DNA of 64,000 nucleotides from Pseudotabrizicola formosa (GCF_002900965.1 NZ_PJOM01000004.1:186001-250000), one strand, 5' to 3'. Numbered from the stretch's first letter, positions 53,302 to 62,993 are shown. Program-made: numbers and translations. The notes: generated from the letters alone by a model not told the origin.

Positions 53302-53427
53302 ATGAAAGTCGCCAACTCGCTCCGTTCGCTGAAGACGCGTCACCGTGATTGCCAGGTCGTGCGCCGCAAGGGCCGCGTCTATGTGATCAACAAGACGCAA
53401 AAGCGCTATAAGGCCCGTCAGGGCTGA
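53302..53427 (+). CDS. rpmJ: Ribosomal protein bL36, zinc-free type
   Basis: A 41-residue basic protein ([17 protein letters not shown] to KRYKARQG). It contains only one cysteine, so the C-X2-C-X12-C-X4-H zinc site of classical bL36 is absent and it belongs to the YkgO-like, zinc-free type. It sits in the large ribosomal subunit. AAAGAGACG lies before the ATG. It is a single-gene unit between tRNA-Val and a terminator. Confidence 0.95.
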   Translation: MKVANSLRSLKTRHRDCQVVRRKGRVYVINKTQKRYKARQG

Positions 53428-53449
53428 TCTCGCGCGCAGCGACACCAGA

Positions 53450-53485
53450 CAAAGGCCGCCACGGGAAACCGGGCGGCCTTTTTCC
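53450..53485 (+). terminator. Intrinsic terminator after rpmJ
   Basis: AAAGGCCGCC (53451-53460) pairs with GGCGGCCTTT (53472-53481), followed by TTTCC. Confidence 0.88.
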
Positions 53486-53547
53486 TTGTCTGCGGCGGGA
53501 GGCGTGATCAGGCTTGCACCCCGCAGCCCTGCGGCTAGGTGTGGGCC

Positions 53548-53952
53548 ATGTTCCAGATGTCCAGATCACGAGGTCTTGCCACGCTTGTTGCCGCTGCCAG
53601 CCTGGGGTTGGCGATGGTGCTGGCCAATGGCATGCCGCCCCGCCCCGCAGATGTTTTGTGGGCGCTGGTGCCGATGGTGTTCGGGGCAGGTCTGGCACAG
53701 TGGCTGATGTTTCCGCTGTTTGCCCGCCGGGCGGGCGCGGTGGGGGTGGCGCTGGATCTGGCACTGTGGCTGGCGATGATCGGCCTGGCCGGGCTGGTCG
53801 CGGGCACGCTGGTGCTGCCGGGCGCGGGCACGATTCTGGGGCCGCTGGTCACGCTGTCGCTGCCGTTTCAGGCAGCGGGGGCGGCGCTGGTCTACGGGGT
53901 CGGTGCCGCGCTTGGACTGACGCTGATCCGACGGTCCAAAAGACCCGCCTAG
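53548..53952 (+). CDS. Small integral membrane protein of unknown function
   Basis: About 134 residues with roughly four hydrophobic helices (TLVAAASLGLAMVLANGM, VLWALVPMVFGAGLAQWLMF, DLALWLAMIGLAGLVAGTLVL, AAGAALVYGVGAALGLTLI). The start MFQMSRSRG at 53548 has AGGTG upstream; a GTG at 53539 is also in frame. No family recognised. The competing frame at 53514-54182 covers the same region, but this frame has the consistent membrane pattern and stops before the next gene. Confidence 0.55.
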   Translation: MFQMSRSRGLATLVAAASLGLAMVLANGMPPRPADVLWALVPMVFGAGLAQWLMFPLFARRAGAVGVALDLALWLAMIGLAGLVAGTLVLPGAGTILGPLVTLSLPFQAAGAALVYGVGAALGLTLIRRSKRPA

Positions 53953-54036
53953 CGCCGCCAAACCGCGCCGTGCCGCATGGGATGGATGGACAGTCATGCG
54001 CCCGCCGCCTAGACTCCGCTGATCCGACCGGAGGTC

Positions 54037-54336
54037 ATGATGCCACTGCCACTTGCCCCGTTGTTGCCCTTTGCCCTGCGCCTTGGCGCGGTTGCGGCGC
54101 TTGGCTATGTTGCCCAACGCCTGATCCGGCGGTATGGGCAGGCCGGACGGACCGACCAGCGCGCAGAAGAGGCGCTGGATGATCTGGACGAGGGGCTTGC
54201 CTCGCACCGGCCGCGCGATGTGGCGGGTCAGCGCAACACCACCTTCCGCCTGCGCCGCACCTTTCAGATGGGCGGCAAGACCTATGAAATCGACGCGGCG
54301 GCCATGGCCCGCCTGCGCCTGCGGGAAATCGAATGA
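54037..54336 (+). CDS. Conserved-type small membrane-anchored protein of unknown function
   Basis: A 99-residue protein with one hydrophobic segment near the N-terminus (PLAPLLPFALRLGAVAALGYVA). A charged middle follows (QRAEEALDDLDEGLASHRPRD), then a small beta-type ending (TTFRLRRTFQMGGKTYEIDAAAMARLRLREIE). GGAGG lies 2 bases before the first ATG and 5 before the second. Its stop overlaps the start of the GST gene by 4 bases, so both are probably co-translated. Function unknown. Confidence 0.65.
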   Translation: MMPLPLAPLLPFALRLGAVAALGYVAQRLIRRYGQAGRTDQRAEEALDDLDEGLASHRPRDVAGQRNTTFRLRRTFQMGGKTYEIDAAAMARLRLREIE

Positions 54337-54938
54337 AGCTGTATCACTCCCCCACCTCGCCATATGTCCGCAAGATCCTGGTGCTGATGGCCGAAACCGG
54401 CCTGACCGGCATCGAGATGGTGACCGCCTCCGGCTCGCCCGTCGCGCCCGACGCCGGGGTGGTGGAGCAGAACCCGCTGGGCAAGATTCCGGCGCTGCAG
54501 CGCGACAATGGCCCCACCCTGTATGACAGCCGGGTGATCTGCCAGTTTCTGAACGCAGAGGCCGGCACCGCGCTTTACCCTGCCGCGCCGCTGTTGTGGG
54601 ACACGCTGACGGTGGAAGCCACCGCCGATGGCATGCTGGATGCCGCCCTGCTGATGGTTTACGAGCAGCGCATCCGGCCGGAAGACAAGCGCTTTGACCC
54701 CTGGGTGGAGGGGCAGTGGAGCAAGATCAGCCGCGCGCTGGATGCGCTGGAAAGCCGCTGGATCGACCATCTCAACGGCACGCTGGACATGGGCCAGATC
54801 GCCACCGCCTGCGCGCTGGGCTATCTGGATTTCCGCCATGCTGACCGGCACTGGCGGATGAACCACCCGCTGCTTGCCGCCTGGGAGGCGGGTTTCGCCG
54901 CGCGCCCGTCGATGCAGGCCACCCGCCCGCCGGGCTGA
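54333..54938 (+). CDS. Glutathione S-transferase family protein
   Basis: A 201-residue GST. The N-terminal thioredoxin-like domain begins MKLYHSPTSPYVRKILVLMAE and includes NPLGKIPALQ and YDSRVICQFLN for glutathione binding. The helical C-terminal domain follows from about residue 90 (TLTVEATADGMLDAAL to YLDFRHADRHWR). It most likely conjugates or reduces with glutathione; the target is unknown. It differs from the fzlA-like gene at 42059 in length and C-terminus. Confidence 0.88.
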   Translation: MKLYHSPTSPYVRKILVLMAETGLTGIEMVTASGSPVAPDAGVVEQNPLGKIPALQRDNGPTLYDSRVICQFLNAEAGTALYPAAPLLWDTLTVEATADGMLDAALLMVYEQRIRPEDKRFDPWVEGQWSKISRALDALESRWIDHLNGTLDMGQIATACALGYLDFRHADRHWRMNHPLLAAWEAGFAARPSMQATRPPG

Positions 54939-55230
54939 GCGGTGCAAAGGGGCGTGGCAGATGGCCTTGGGACCGCAGCCTTGGGGTGCCGCGTCTTGTC
55001 GCAGGGTCTTGAACAGGGTCTGTGCCGCGACACCCTTAGACTGCTATAGCCGCGCCTTATCAGCCACAGGCAGAGAAATAACGGGTCAAACCGTATCACA
55101 TGCGCTCTATTGTCCGCTGGACGCGGGGGCGTGCCTTGGCTAATAACCCGCTTGGCAGGGTCGTGGGCAACCACAGCCCTGAAATCTTTATGGGCCACAG
55201 ACCCTGTGGTCTTGAAAGGGAGAATATCTC

Positions 55231-55791
55231 GTGTCCCACGCAGAAGACCACGCAGGCACCCGCAGGGATTTCCTGTATTACGCAACCGCCGGGGCCGGGG
55301 CAGTGGCCACCGGGGCCGCCGTCTGGCCGCTTGTGAACCAGATGAACCCTTCGGCTGACGTTCAGGCTCTGTCCTCGATCTTCGTCGATATTTCGGGCGT
55401 CGATGTCGGCACCCAGCTGACGGTGAAGTTTCTTGGCAAGCCGGTGTTCATCCGTCGCCGCAGCCCCGAAGAGATTGAGGCCGCCCGCGCCACCGCGCTG
55501 TCCGAACTGCCGGACCAGACCTCTGGCAACCCGAACAAGGCCGGCACGGACGCTGCGGATGAAAACCGCACGCTGGACGACGCCGGTGAATGGCTGGTGA
55601 TGATCGGTGTCTGCACCCATCTGGGCTGCGTGCCGATCGGCGACGGGGCTGGCGATTTCGGCGGCTGGTTCTGCCCCTGCCACGGGTCACATTATGACCC
55701 GGCCGGGCGCATCCGCCGCGGGCCCGCGCCGCGCAACCTCGACATTCCGCTCGCGTCCTTCGTGGACGATTCAACGATCAGGCTGGGATAA
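55231..55791 (+). CDS. petA: Ubiquinol-cytochrome c reductase iron-sulfur (Rieske) subunit
   Basis: A 186-residue protein. The N-terminus has a twin-arginine motif ([14 protein letters not shown]) followed by the membrane anchor ([16 protein letters not shown]). The Rieske cluster boxes are [10 protein letters not shown] (near residue 129) and CPCHGSHYD (near 149), each giving one Cys and one His. It carries electrons from ubiquinol to cytochrome c1. The GTG start at 55231 follows AAAGGGAGA by 8 bases. The 292-base gap before it has no gene and should hold the petABC promoter, but no convincing -35/-10 pair stands out. Confidence 0.97.
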   Translation: MSHAEDHAGTRRDFLYYATAGAGAVATGAAVWPLVNQMNPSADVQALSSIFVDISGVDVGTQLTVKFLGKPVFIRRRSPEEIEAARATALSELPDQTSGNPNKAGTDAADENRTLDDAGEWLVMIGVCTHLGCVPIGDGAGDFGGWFCPCHGSHYDPAGRIRRGPAPRNLDIPLASFVDDSTIRLG

Positions 55792-55803
55792 GGACACAGA
55801 ACC

Positions 55804-57141
55804 ATGGCCGGAATTCCGCACGACCATTACGAGCCCAAGACAGGTGGAGAGAAGTGGCTGCACAAGCGCCTTCCCATCGCGGGGCTGATGTATGACACGC
55901 TGATGATCCCTACCCCCAAGAACCTCAACTGGATGTGGATCTGGGGCATCGTTCTGACCTTCTGCCTTGCGATGCAGATTGTGACCGGGATCGTCCTGGT
56001 GATGCATTACACCCCGCATGTCGACCACGCCTTTGCGAGCGTGGAACATATCATGCGCAACGTGAACGGCGGCCATATGCTGCGGTATCTGCATCAGAAT
56101 GGCGCATCGCTGTTCTTCATTGCGGTCTATCTGCACATCTTCCGCGGCCTGTACTACGGGTCTTACAAGGCCCCGCGTGAGGTGACGTGGATCATCGGCA
56201 TGCTGATCTACCTGGCCATGATGGCCACGGCTTTCATGGGCTATGTTCTGCCCTGGGGCCAGATGTCGTTCTGGGGGGCCACCGTGATCACCGGCCTGTT
56301 CGGCGCGATTCCGGGCATTGGCGAGCCGATCCAGACCTGGCTGCTTGGCGGTCCGGCGGTGGACAATGCCACGCTGAACCGGTTCTTCTCGCTGCATTAC
56401 CTGCTGCCCTTCGTGATCGCGGCGCTGGTTGCGGTGCACATCTGGGCCTTCCACACCACTGGCAACAACAACCCGACCGGGGTTGAGGTGCGCCGCGGGT
56501 CCAAGGAAGAGGCAGAGCGGGACACCCTGCCGTTCTGGCCGTATTTCGTGATCAAGGATCTGTTCGCCCTTGCGGTGATCCTGGCGGTGTTCTTTGCGGT
56601 GGTCGGCTTCATGCCGAACTATCTGGGCCACCCCGACAACTATCTGGAAGCGAATGCGCTGGCGACGCCGGCCCATATCGTGCCGGAATGGTACTTCCTG
56701 CCATTCTACGCCATCCTGCGCGCCTTTACCGCCGATGTCTGGGTTGTGATTGCCGCCGAATGGATCACCTTCGGCATCGTTGACGCCAAGTTCTTCGGGG
56801 TTCTGGCCATGTTCGGGGCCATCGCGGTGATGGCACTGGCCCCTTGGCTGGACACGTCCTCGGTGCGCTCGGGCCGCTATCGCCCCATGTTCAAATGGTG
56901 GTTTGCCCTGCTCTGCGTCGACTTCATGGTGCTGATGTGGGTTGGCGCAATGCCAGCGGAAGAGCCCTATGCCACGATCTCACTGATCGCCTCGGCCTAT
57001 TGGTTCGCGTATTTCCTTGTCATCCTGCCGCTGCTGGGTGTGATCGAAAAGCCGCTGCCACAGCCTGCGACCATCGAAGAAGACTTCAACGCCCATTACT
57101 CCCCGACGACCGGCGGCACCAAAACCGTCGCGGCTGAGTGA
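55804..57141 (+). CDS. petB: Cytochrome b of the bc1 complex
   Basis: A 445-residue protein with about eight transmembrane helices. Haem-ligand helices are in [13 protein letters not shown]-type text and [12 protein letters not shown]; the Qo-site motif PEWY is in [17 protein letters not shown]. The text [18 protein letters not shown] is a family signature. It oxidises quinol and moves protons across the membrane. It follows petA by 12 bases and meets the petC region without a terminator. Confidence 0.98.
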   Translation: MAGIPHDHYEPKTGGEKWLHKRLPIAGLMYDTLMIPTPKNLNWMWIWGIVLTFCLAMQIVTGIVLVMHYTPHVDHAFASVEHIMRNVNGGHMLRYLHQNGASLFFIAVYLHIFRGLYYGSYKAPREVTWIIGMLIYLAMMATAFMGYVLPWGQMSFWGATVITGLFGAIPGIGEPIQTWLLGGPAVDNATLNRFFSLHYLLPFVIAALVAVHIWAFHTTGNNNPTGVEVRRGSKEEAERDTLPFWPYFVIKDLFALAVILAVFFAVVGFMPNYLGHPDNYLEANALATPAHIVPEWYFLPFYAILRAFTADVWVVIAAEWITFGIVDAKFFGVLAMFGAIAVMALAPWLDTSSVRSGRYRPMFKWWFALLCVDFMVLMWVGAMPAEEPYATISLIASAYWFAYFLVILPLLGVIEKPLPQPATIEEDFNAHYSPTTGGTKTVAAE

Positions 57142-57158
57142 GAAAGGAACTGACTGAC

Positions 57159-58010
57159 ATGATCAGGAACATCGCACTCACTGCAACTGCTGCCCTTGCC
57201 CTTTCGGCAGGGGTTGCCTTGGCCGCCGGCGGCGCAGCGGAAATCACCGATTACGATTTCGCGCATGAAGGCCCGTTCGGCAGATTTGACCAGAACCAGC
57301 TGCAGCGTGGCCTTCAGGTCTATACCGAGGTTTGTGCCGCCTGCCACGGTCTGCAATACGTGCCGATCCGCAGCCTGTCCGATCCGGGCGGGCCAGAAAT
57401 GCCGGAAGATCAGGTCCGCGCCTATGCCGCCCAGTATTCGGTGACAGATGCGGAAACCGGTGAAGACCGGGACGGCGTGCCGACTGACCATTTCCCGATG
57501 TCGGGATTTGAAGGTGCGCCCGACCTGTCGCTGATGACCAAGGCCCGCGCAGGGTTCCATGGTCCGTATGGCACTGGTATCAGCCAGTTCTTCAACGGCA
57601 TCGGCGGGGCCGAGTATACCTACTCGATTCTGACCCATTACACCGAAGAAGAACCGGCCTGTGCGCCGGACGGGGTGGATGGGTTCTATTACAACTCCGC
57701 CTTCCCCAATGGCGGCGTGCCAGACAGCTGCAAGGACGAGCATGGCGTCTCGACCGTTCCCGGCAGCTGGATCTCGATGCCGAACCCGCTGAGCGATGAT
57801 CTGGTGACCTATGCCGATGGCACGCCGGCCACCGTATCGAACATGGCGGCGGATGTGACGTCTTTCCTTGTCTGGGCAGCAGAGCCCAAGATGATGGCCC
57901 GCAAGGAAGCTGGCTTTAAGGCCGTGTTGTTCCTGATCGTGCTGTCAACCTTGCTTTATCTGACCAACAAGAAGATCTGGGCAAGTGTCAAAGGCAAGAA
58001 GACCGTTTGA
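57159..58010 (+). CDS. petC: Cytochrome c1 of the bc1 complex
   Basis: A 283-residue protein. A signal peptide ([23 protein letters not shown]) is followed by the haem c motif CAACHGLQY (near residue 58). [24 protein letters not shown] and a cysteine pair in the insert (PACAPDG, DSCKDE) suggest a disulfide, as in Rhodobacter c1. The C-terminal anchor ([20 protein letters not shown]) holds it in the membrane. It passes electrons to cytochrome c. The ATG at 57159 has AAGGAA upstream; a GTG at 57138 overlapping petB is also in frame. Confidence 0.97.
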   Translation: MIRNIALTATAALALSAGVALAAGGAAEITDYDFAHEGPFGRFDQNQLQRGLQVYTEVCAACHGLQYVPIRSLSDPGGPEMPEDQVRAYAAQYSVTDAETGEDRDGVPTDHFPMSGFEGAPDLSLMTKARAGFHGPYGTGISQFFNGIGGAEYTYSILTHYTEEEPACAPDGVDGFYYNSAFPNGGVPDSCKDEHGVSTVPGSWISMPNPLSDDLVTYADGTPATVSNMAADVTSFLVWAAEPKMMARKEAGFKAVLFLIVLSTLLYLTNKKIWASVKGKKTV

Positions 58011-58032
58011 TCCGGTGATCTGACCACGCAAG

Positions 58033-58057
58033 AAACCCCGCTTCGGCGGGGTTTTTT
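58033..58057. terminator. Intrinsic terminator after petABC, bidirectional with thiQ
   Basis: CCCCGC (58036-58041) and GCGGGG (58046-58051) pair around the stable tetraloop TTCG, extended by AAA/TTT and followed by a 6-base T-run. It lies between petC and the convergent thiQ. Confidence 0.92.
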
Positions 58058-58064
58058 CATGCGC

Positions 58065-58757
58065 TTATCCCAGATAGTCGCGCAAGGCCTGGGGCGGGTT
58101 GGCAAACAGCGCCGCCGTGTCCTGCGGGGGATGTGCCACGCCATTTGCCACCAGAACCGTCTGCCCGGCAAAGGCCAGCGCGTCTTGCGGGTCATGCGTG
58201 ACCATCATCACCACTGCGCCGGTGTCCTTGGCCACCTCGGCCACAAGCGTCAGCATTTCGGCCTTGAGCGCCGGGCCAAGGGCGGCAAAGGGCTCGTCGA
58301 GCAGCAGCACAGGCCGGGCCCGCAACAGGGCCCGCGCCAAGGCGGCGCGCCCGATCTGCCCGCCCGAAAGCTGCGCCGGTTTGCGGGTGCCCATGCCTGC
58401 CAAGCCGACGCGGTCCAGCACCGATTCGACCTGCTGGATTTGCCCCGCCGACAGCCGCAGATCGGGACGCAGCCCCAGGCCAAGATTCTGCGACAGCGTC
58501 AGATGCGGAAACAGGTTCTGGTCCTGAAACAGAATCGTCACCGGCCGCGCGCCGGGGTCCATCGGCCCCAGGTCGGCCCCATGCCAAAGCACCTGCCCCG
58601 ACTGCGGGGCAAGAAACCCGGCGACCGCCGACAGAAGGGTGGATTTCCCCGCCCCCGATGGCCCGATCACCGCCACCCGCGCCCCTGCGGGCAGCGACCA
58701 GTCCGCCGTCAGGCGGAACCCGTCAACCGCCAGCACCACCTTGTCAAATTGCAGCAT
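58065..58757 (-). CDS. thiQ: Thiamine ABC transporter ATPase
   Basis: A 230-residue ABC ATPase. Walker A is GPSGAGKST (near residue 32), signature LSGGQIGRAALARAL (near 128), Walker B PVLLLDEPFAALGP (near 148), and the switch His is in VTHDPQDAL. It powers thiamine/TPP uptake with ThiP and ThiB. The ATG at 58757 was chosen over 58811 as it begins the normal domain; it overlaps the end of thiP by 14 bases. It is the last gene of the riboswitch-controlled operon. Confidence 0.94.
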   Translation of the reverse strand: MLQFDKVVLAVDGFRLTADWSLPAGARVAVIGPSGAGKSTLLSAVAGFLAPQSGQVLWHGADLGPMDPGARPVTILFQDQNLFPHLTLSQNLGLGLRPDLRLSAGQIQQVESVLDRVGLAGMGTRKPAQLSGGQIGRAALARALLRARPVLLLDEPFAALGPALKAEMLTLVAEVAKDTGAVVMMVTHDPQDALAFAGQTVLVANGVAHPPQDTAALFANPPQALRDYLG

Positions 58758-60294
58758 GTCGGCGCCCCCATGTGTCAAACGCCCAGAACAGGCCAAAGCT
58801 GAGCCCCACAAGAATCAGCGCCGCCCCCGCCGCCGTTTCAAGGCGGTAGGCCGCCATCAAGCGTTGCACCACCAGCGGCAGGGTTGCGCTCTGATCAGAG
58901 GCAAACAAAGCGATGACCCCAAGATCACCCATCGACAAGGCTGCCGACACGCCCGCGCCAAAGCCCAGCGGCCGCGCCAGCCGGGGCAGGGCCACCAACC
59001 GCAACCATGCAAGGCCCCGCAGGTCCAGACTGGCGGACAGCCGCCCGTAATCCGCCTGCATGATCCGCGCCTCTGGCACCAGCAGCCGGTAGACAAAGGG
59101 CAGCGAGAGGGCGACATTCACCGCGACGGTGACAGGCAGGGCAAGCGTCGACGGTGCGGCGAAGGGTTGGACCAGCAGGAAAAGCCCGGTGCCCAGCACC
59201 AGACCTGAGCTCGCCAGGGGCAGCAAGGCCACCGCGTCCATGAGGCCCGCACCGCGCCCGGATTTTGTGACCGCCAAAGCCAGGATCAGGGCGGCCGGCA
59301 CCGTCAGCGCGGTTGATGCCAGCGCCACTGCGACCGATCGTGACGCCCCCTGCCAGACTGCGGGCGGCAGATCAGACAGGCCGGGCAGGCCGCGCAGCCC
59401 GATCGCCGCCAGTGGCAGCAAGAGAAACAGCGCCGCGCCGCCAATGGCGAGCGTATCGGCCAGCATCAAACGCACACCGCGCACCCGCAACAGCGGCGCG
59501 CGGCCCAGCCCTGCCCCGAATCCCGGTGTGGCGACCGCATGCCAGACCACAGCCGCCACCAGCGCACAAAGCGCGACCTGCACGCCTGACAGCATCGCAG
59601 CCCGGCCAAGATCAAAATCGAATCGCACCGCCTGATAGATGGCCAGCTCTACCGTGGTGGCTTTTGGCCCGCCGCCCAGGGTCAGGGCGACGGCAAAACT
59701 GGTCAGGCAGAGCACAAAAATCACCGCGAAGGCCCCCGGCAGGACCGCCCGAAGCATCGGCCTTTCCAGATGCCGCGAAACCTGTGCCGGTGCAAAGCCC
59801 AAGGACTGTGCCAGCCGGAACCGCTCTGCCGGAATCGCCTGCCAGCCCTGCAGACACATTCGCACAGCCAGGGGCAGGTTCAGGAAGACATGGGCCAGAA
59901 TCACCCCCGGCGCGCCGTACACCGAGAGCGGGGCCAGACCAAGGCCTGCCAGCCCCTGATTGATCAGCCCTGACCGGCCAAACACCGCGATCAACCCCAT
60001 CACCGCCACGATGGTTGGCAACAGGAACGGCGCGCCCATCAGCGTGATCAGCGCACCACGCCCCAAGAACTGCCGCCGCGCCAGGGCGCGGGCCACCGGC
60101 ACCGCCAGAAGGCAGGACAAGGCCGCTGACAAGAGCGCCTGCCACAGCGTGAACCACAGCGCCTGCCCGTCACCCTGGGCGAGCGCGGGCCAGGCACCCG
60201 CGCGCCACAGCACCGCGGCCAGCGGCAGCAGGACAAGCGTCGCGACCCAGGCCGCGACGGCTGCAGCGGTTATTGCGACAGCGCGGCGCGCCAT
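58744..60294 (-). CDS. thiP: Thiamine ABC transporter permease
   Basis: A 516-residue permease with about twelve hydrophobic helices in two homologous halves, as expected for a fused binding-protein-dependent permease. Each half has an EAA-type loop (LAQSLGFAPAQVSRHLERPMLR and SASLDLRGLAWLRLVALPRLAR). The two halves form the transmembrane path for thiamine. It overlaps thiB by 25 bases and thiQ by 14 bases. Confidence 0.93.
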   Translation of the reverse strand: MARRAVAITAAAVAAWVATLVLLPLAAVLWRAGAWPALAQGDGQALWFTLWQALLSAALSCLLAVPVARALARRQFLGRGALITLMGAPFLLPTIVAVMGLIAVFGRSGLINQGLAGLGLAPLSVYGAPGVILAHVFLNLPLAVRMCLQGWQAIPAERFRLAQSLGFAPAQVSRHLERPMLRAVLPGAFAVIFVLCLTSFAVALTLGGGPKATTVELAIYQAVRFDFDLGRAAMLSGVQVALCALVAAVVWHAVATPGFGAGLGRAPLLRVRGVRLMLADTLAIGGAALFLLLPLAAIGLRGLPGLSDLPPAVWQGASRSVAVALASTALTVPAALILALAVTKSGRGAGLMDAVALLPLASSGLVLGTGLFLLVQPFAAPSTLALPVTVAVNVALSLPFVYRLLVPEARIMQADYGRLSASLDLRGLAWLRLVALPRLARPLGFGAGVSAALSMGDLGVIALFASDQSATLPLVVQRLMAAYRLETAAGAALILVGLSFGLFWAFDTWGRRHAAI

Positions 60295-61253
60295 TCTTCA
60301 ACCGCCTCCACCCGAAGGGCTTCGGCCTCGGTTTCTGACAGGAACAACACCTTTTCCGGCAGCGGCAGGTCAGCCCAGCCTTCGGGCCAGTCGGCCTGCG
60401 GCAGGGCGGCGGGCAGGGACCAGTTTGCGGCTGGAATCACCTTCTGAAACTCGGGCGTCAGCACCCAGGCCATGAACCTGTCTGCCAGTTCGGGCTGATC
60501 GGTTCCGGCAATCTTGCCCACGGTTTCGGCCATGAAATAGTGGCCTTCCGGAAAGAGCGCGGCCCTCTTGGTCTGATCCTCCTCGGCCATGATGTGATAG
60601 GCGGGGGAGGTGGTGTAGCTGAGCACCATATCCGCCTCGCCAGAGGTGAACAGGCCATAGCTTTCCGACCAGTCTTTGGTGACAGTCAGGATATGCGGGG
60701 CCAGATCGGCCCAGAATGCCCCGGCCTGATCTGCATAAACCGCCTTGACCCACAGCACCAAAGCCAGACCGGAGATCGAGGTGCGGGGGTCTTGAATCAC
60801 CACCGTCACCCCGTCGGGCAGGGTGCGCATCGCGTCCAGCGTGGCGGGGGGCGCGTCCATCCGTGTGGTGTCATAGATGAACGCGGTATGGCCCCAGTTG
60901 AACGGCACAAAAGTGTCATCCGGCCAGTCCACCGGCACGGTCAGCGCCGACAGATCCTGCCCGTGCGGGGCAAACAAACCGGACTCTCGCGCCCGCGCCA
61001 GTACATCGGTGGAGAGCCCGATCACCACATCGGCCTGCGTGCGCTCGCCTTCCAGCATCAGCCGGGGCAGCAAGTCGCCGGTGGAGAATTGCAGGTCACA
61101 GCCGCAGAAGGCTTCGAACCCCGATTCGATGGCCGGACCCGGCCCCCATTCCGAGGTGAAATAATCGCCCGCATAAACGGTCAGGACAGGCGTTTGTGCA
61201 GGCGCGGCAAAGGCGATGCAGCAAAGGCCAGTCGCAAGGATCGAAGTTTTCAT
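60270..61253 (-). CDS. thiB: Thiamine-binding periplasmic protein
   Basis: A 327-residue exported protein with a signal peptide (MKTSILATGLCCIAFAAPAQ). The mature protein has VYAGDYFTSEWGPGPAIESGFEAFCGCDLQF, VVIGLSTDVLARARESGLF, VPFNWGHTAFIYDT and VLSYTTSPAYHIM, as in TbpA/ThiB type 2 binding proteins. It captures thiamine and its phosphates in the periplasm. The ATG at 61253 has GGAGGA 4 bases upstream. It is the first gene of thiBPQ, downstream of the TPP riboswitch. Confidence 0.95.
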   Translation of the reverse strand: MKTSILATGLCCIAFAAPAQTPVLTVYAGDYFTSEWGPGPAIESGFEAFCGCDLQFSTGDLLPRLMLEGERTQADVVIGLSTDVLARARESGLFAPHGQDLSALTVPVDWPDDTFVPFNWGHTAFIYDTTRMDAPPATLDAMRTLPDGVTVVIQDPRTSISGLALVLWVKAVYADQAGAFWADLAPHILTVTKDWSESYGLFTSGEADMVLSYTTSPAYHIMAEEDQTKRAALFPEGHYFMAETVGKIAGTDQPELADRFMAWVLTPEFQKVIPAANWSLPAALPQADWPEGWADLPLPEKVLFLSETEAEALRVEAVEEWRAALSQ

Positions 61254-61299
61254 GTCTTCCTCCAAATGCGACGGAACAGGTCGGGCTTGGAGGTCATCC

Positions 61300-61396
61300 T
61301 TCGCACCTTCCCTCCGCCGGTATGATCCGGTTCAGGTTCAACGGGTCCGCTTGCGCATCTCAGCCAGACGGAAAAACCGCTTGGCACCCCGAGGTG
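61300..61396 (-). ncRNA. TPP riboswitch (THI element) controlling thiBPQ
   Basis: On the minus strand the conserved pieces occur in order: CTCGGGGTGCC, GGCTGAGATGCGC, ACCCGTTGAACCTGA and GCGGAGGGAAGGTGCGA, the hallmark THI-box sequence. The aptamer ends 47 bases before the thiB ATG. When TPP is plentiful it should turn the uptake operon off, by hiding the ribosome-binding site or by early termination. Confidence 0.97.
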
Positions 61397-61447
61397 AAAA
61401 CAAAGATAAGGCGTGCCCCGGCGGGCGCAAGCACAATCGCCAGGTCT

Positions 61448-62281
61448 TCAATCGCCGGTCAAAAGCGCCGCCAGCCCCTCACGGTAGGTGGGATAGAGCA
61501 GCCGCACCCCAAGCTCATCCTTGATGCGGTCGTTTCGCACCCGTTTGGACTCGGCATAAAAGCTGCGCGCCATTGGCGTCATCTCGGCCTGGTCAAAGGG
61601 AATGGCGGGAGGGTCGGGCAGGCCCAAGAGCGCCGCGGCATGCGACAGCACGTCTTCTGGCGGCGCGGGTTCATCGTCGCAGACGTTGTAAGCGGCACCG
61701 GGATTCGGTCGGGCGATCGACGCGGCCAGCACTTGGGCGATATCGTCCACATGGGTGCGGCTGAAAAACTGCCCGGGCTTGATGATCCGCCGGGCGGTGC
61801 CATCGCGTACCTTTTCGAACGGGCCGCGACCGGGGCCATAGATGCCCGCCAGCCGGAAGATGTGCACCGGCAATCCGGTGCCTTGCCATTGCTCCTCTGC
61901 CATGACCCGCTGCGTGCCGCGCGGGCTGTTTGGCGTCAGTGCTGTCGTCTCATCCACCCATCCGCCCTGATGGTTACCGTAAACCCCGGTGGTGGACAGA
62001 TAGCCGACCCACTGGGGCCTTGCATCGGCGATGCCGGGCCAGGCTTGCAGGAAGGGATCGCCCGCTGCATCGGGTGCGGCTGAGGCAAGGATATGTGTGG
62101 CCCGCGCCAAGGCTGGCGCAAGGTCGCCCGGCCAGAGCAGCGGCGTGATCCCTCGCGCCCGAAGGCCCGCGGCTTTTTCCGGAGCCCGGGTGGTGCCGAT
62201 GACGCTCCAGCCCTGCGGGATCAGCAGGCGGGCAAGGGCATCGGCGCTGTAGCCATGGCCAAGGGAAAGCAATGTGTTCAT
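61448..62281 (-). CDS. NAD-dependent epimerase/dehydratase (YeeZ-like atypical SDR)
   Basis: A 277-residue atypical short-chain dehydrogenase. The nucleotide motif is SLGHGYSADALARLL (residues about 5-19), in the style of YeeZ-like proteins. Further features are YLSTTGVYGNHQGGWVDETT, IFRLAGIYGPGRGPFEKV, FSRTHVDDIAQVL and YNVCDDEPAPPEDV. The reaction is unknown. The start is taken at the ATG 62281 (a GTG at 62290 is in frame). It is divergent from the methyltransferase gene, with a 75-base gap. Confidence 0.8.
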   Translation of the reverse strand: MNTLLSLGHGYSADALARLLIPQGWSVIGTTRAPEKAAGLRARGITPLLWPGDLAPALARATHILASAAPDAAGDPFLQAWPGIADARPQWVGYLSTTGVYGNHQGGWVDETTALTPNSPRGTQRVMAEEQWQGTGLPVHIFRLAGIYGPGRGPFEKVRDGTARRIIKPGQFFSRTHVDDIAQVLAASIARPNPGAAYNVCDDEPAPPEDVLSHAAALLGLPDPPAIPFDQAEMTPMARSFYAESKRVRNDRIKDELGVRLLYPTYREGLAALLTGD

Positions 62282-62356
62282 GCGCTCCACTATGGCGCGC
62301 CCTGCGCCGGCTGCAAGTCACTTGATCACATCCGGACCACCGGGCATGCTGCGGCC

Positions 62357-62983
62357 ATGACCGATCTGAACGCCGCCTTCGCCCTGACCAGCCCCGAAGA
62401 CTGCGCCCGGCTTTATGCCGATTGGGCGGCAAGCTATGACGCGGGCTTTGCCGCCGGGCTGGATTACCGCCTGCCCGCCCATGTTGCGGCGGCCTTCCTG
62501 TCGCATGGCGGCCGCGGGCCGGTGCTGGATATCGGCGCGGGCACCGGTCTGCTGGCCGGGGAACTGCGCAAGATGGGATTTGCGGGTGACATGGATGCCG
62601 TCGATCTGTCCCCTCATATGCTGGATGCGGCCCGTGCCAAGGGGCTCTACCGCCAACTGTGGCAGGCTGATATTACGCAAAGCCTGTCGCTTGACGGGCC
62701 TTATGCGGGTCTCGTGTCTTCGGGCACCTTCACCCATGGCCATGTCGGACCCGCTGCCCTGGCGCAACTGGAAACCCAGGCCGCGCCCGGAGCATTGATT
62801 GCGCTGTCCATCAATCAGGGCGTCTACCGCAGCATGGGGTTTGACGCCGCTCTGGCGCAGCGGCCCGGCGTGACGCTGCTTGAGGTGCCGATCTACGGCC
62901 CGGCAGCGGCAGAAAAAGACCCCGCGCATGCGGCACAGCGCGGGTTGATTGCCCTGTGGCGGCACGGCGGCGCCGCGGGATGA
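62357..62983 (+). CDS. Class I SAM-dependent methyltransferase
   Basis: A 208-residue methyltransferase. Motif I is VLDIGAGTGLLAGELRKMG (near residue 56), followed by the acidic residue in MDAVDLSPHMLDAARAKG and the motif in AGLVSSGTFTHGHVGPAAL. It resembles the small-molecule methyltransferases of the Methyltransf_11/25 type. The substrate is unknown. The ATG at 62357 begins the normal domain; the frame back to 62093 has no support. It converges on petR with a 10-base gap. Confidence 0.8.
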   Translation: MTDLNAAFALTSPEDCARLYADWAASYDAGFAAGLDYRLPAHVAAAFLSHGGRGPVLDIGAGTGLLAGELRKMGFAGDMDAVDLSPHMLDAARAKGLYRQLWQADITQSLSLDGPYAGLVSSGTFTHGHVGPAALAQLETQAAPGALIALSINQGVYRSMGFDAALAQRPGVTLLEVPIYGPAAAEKDPAHAAQRGLIALWRHGGAAG

Positions 62984-62993
62984 CCCTGCACGC

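Noticed and set aside
54939-55230. A promoter for petABC
   Set aside because: TTGAAC at 55009 and CTATAG near 55044 are present, but no pair has an acceptable spacing, so I did not annotate one.
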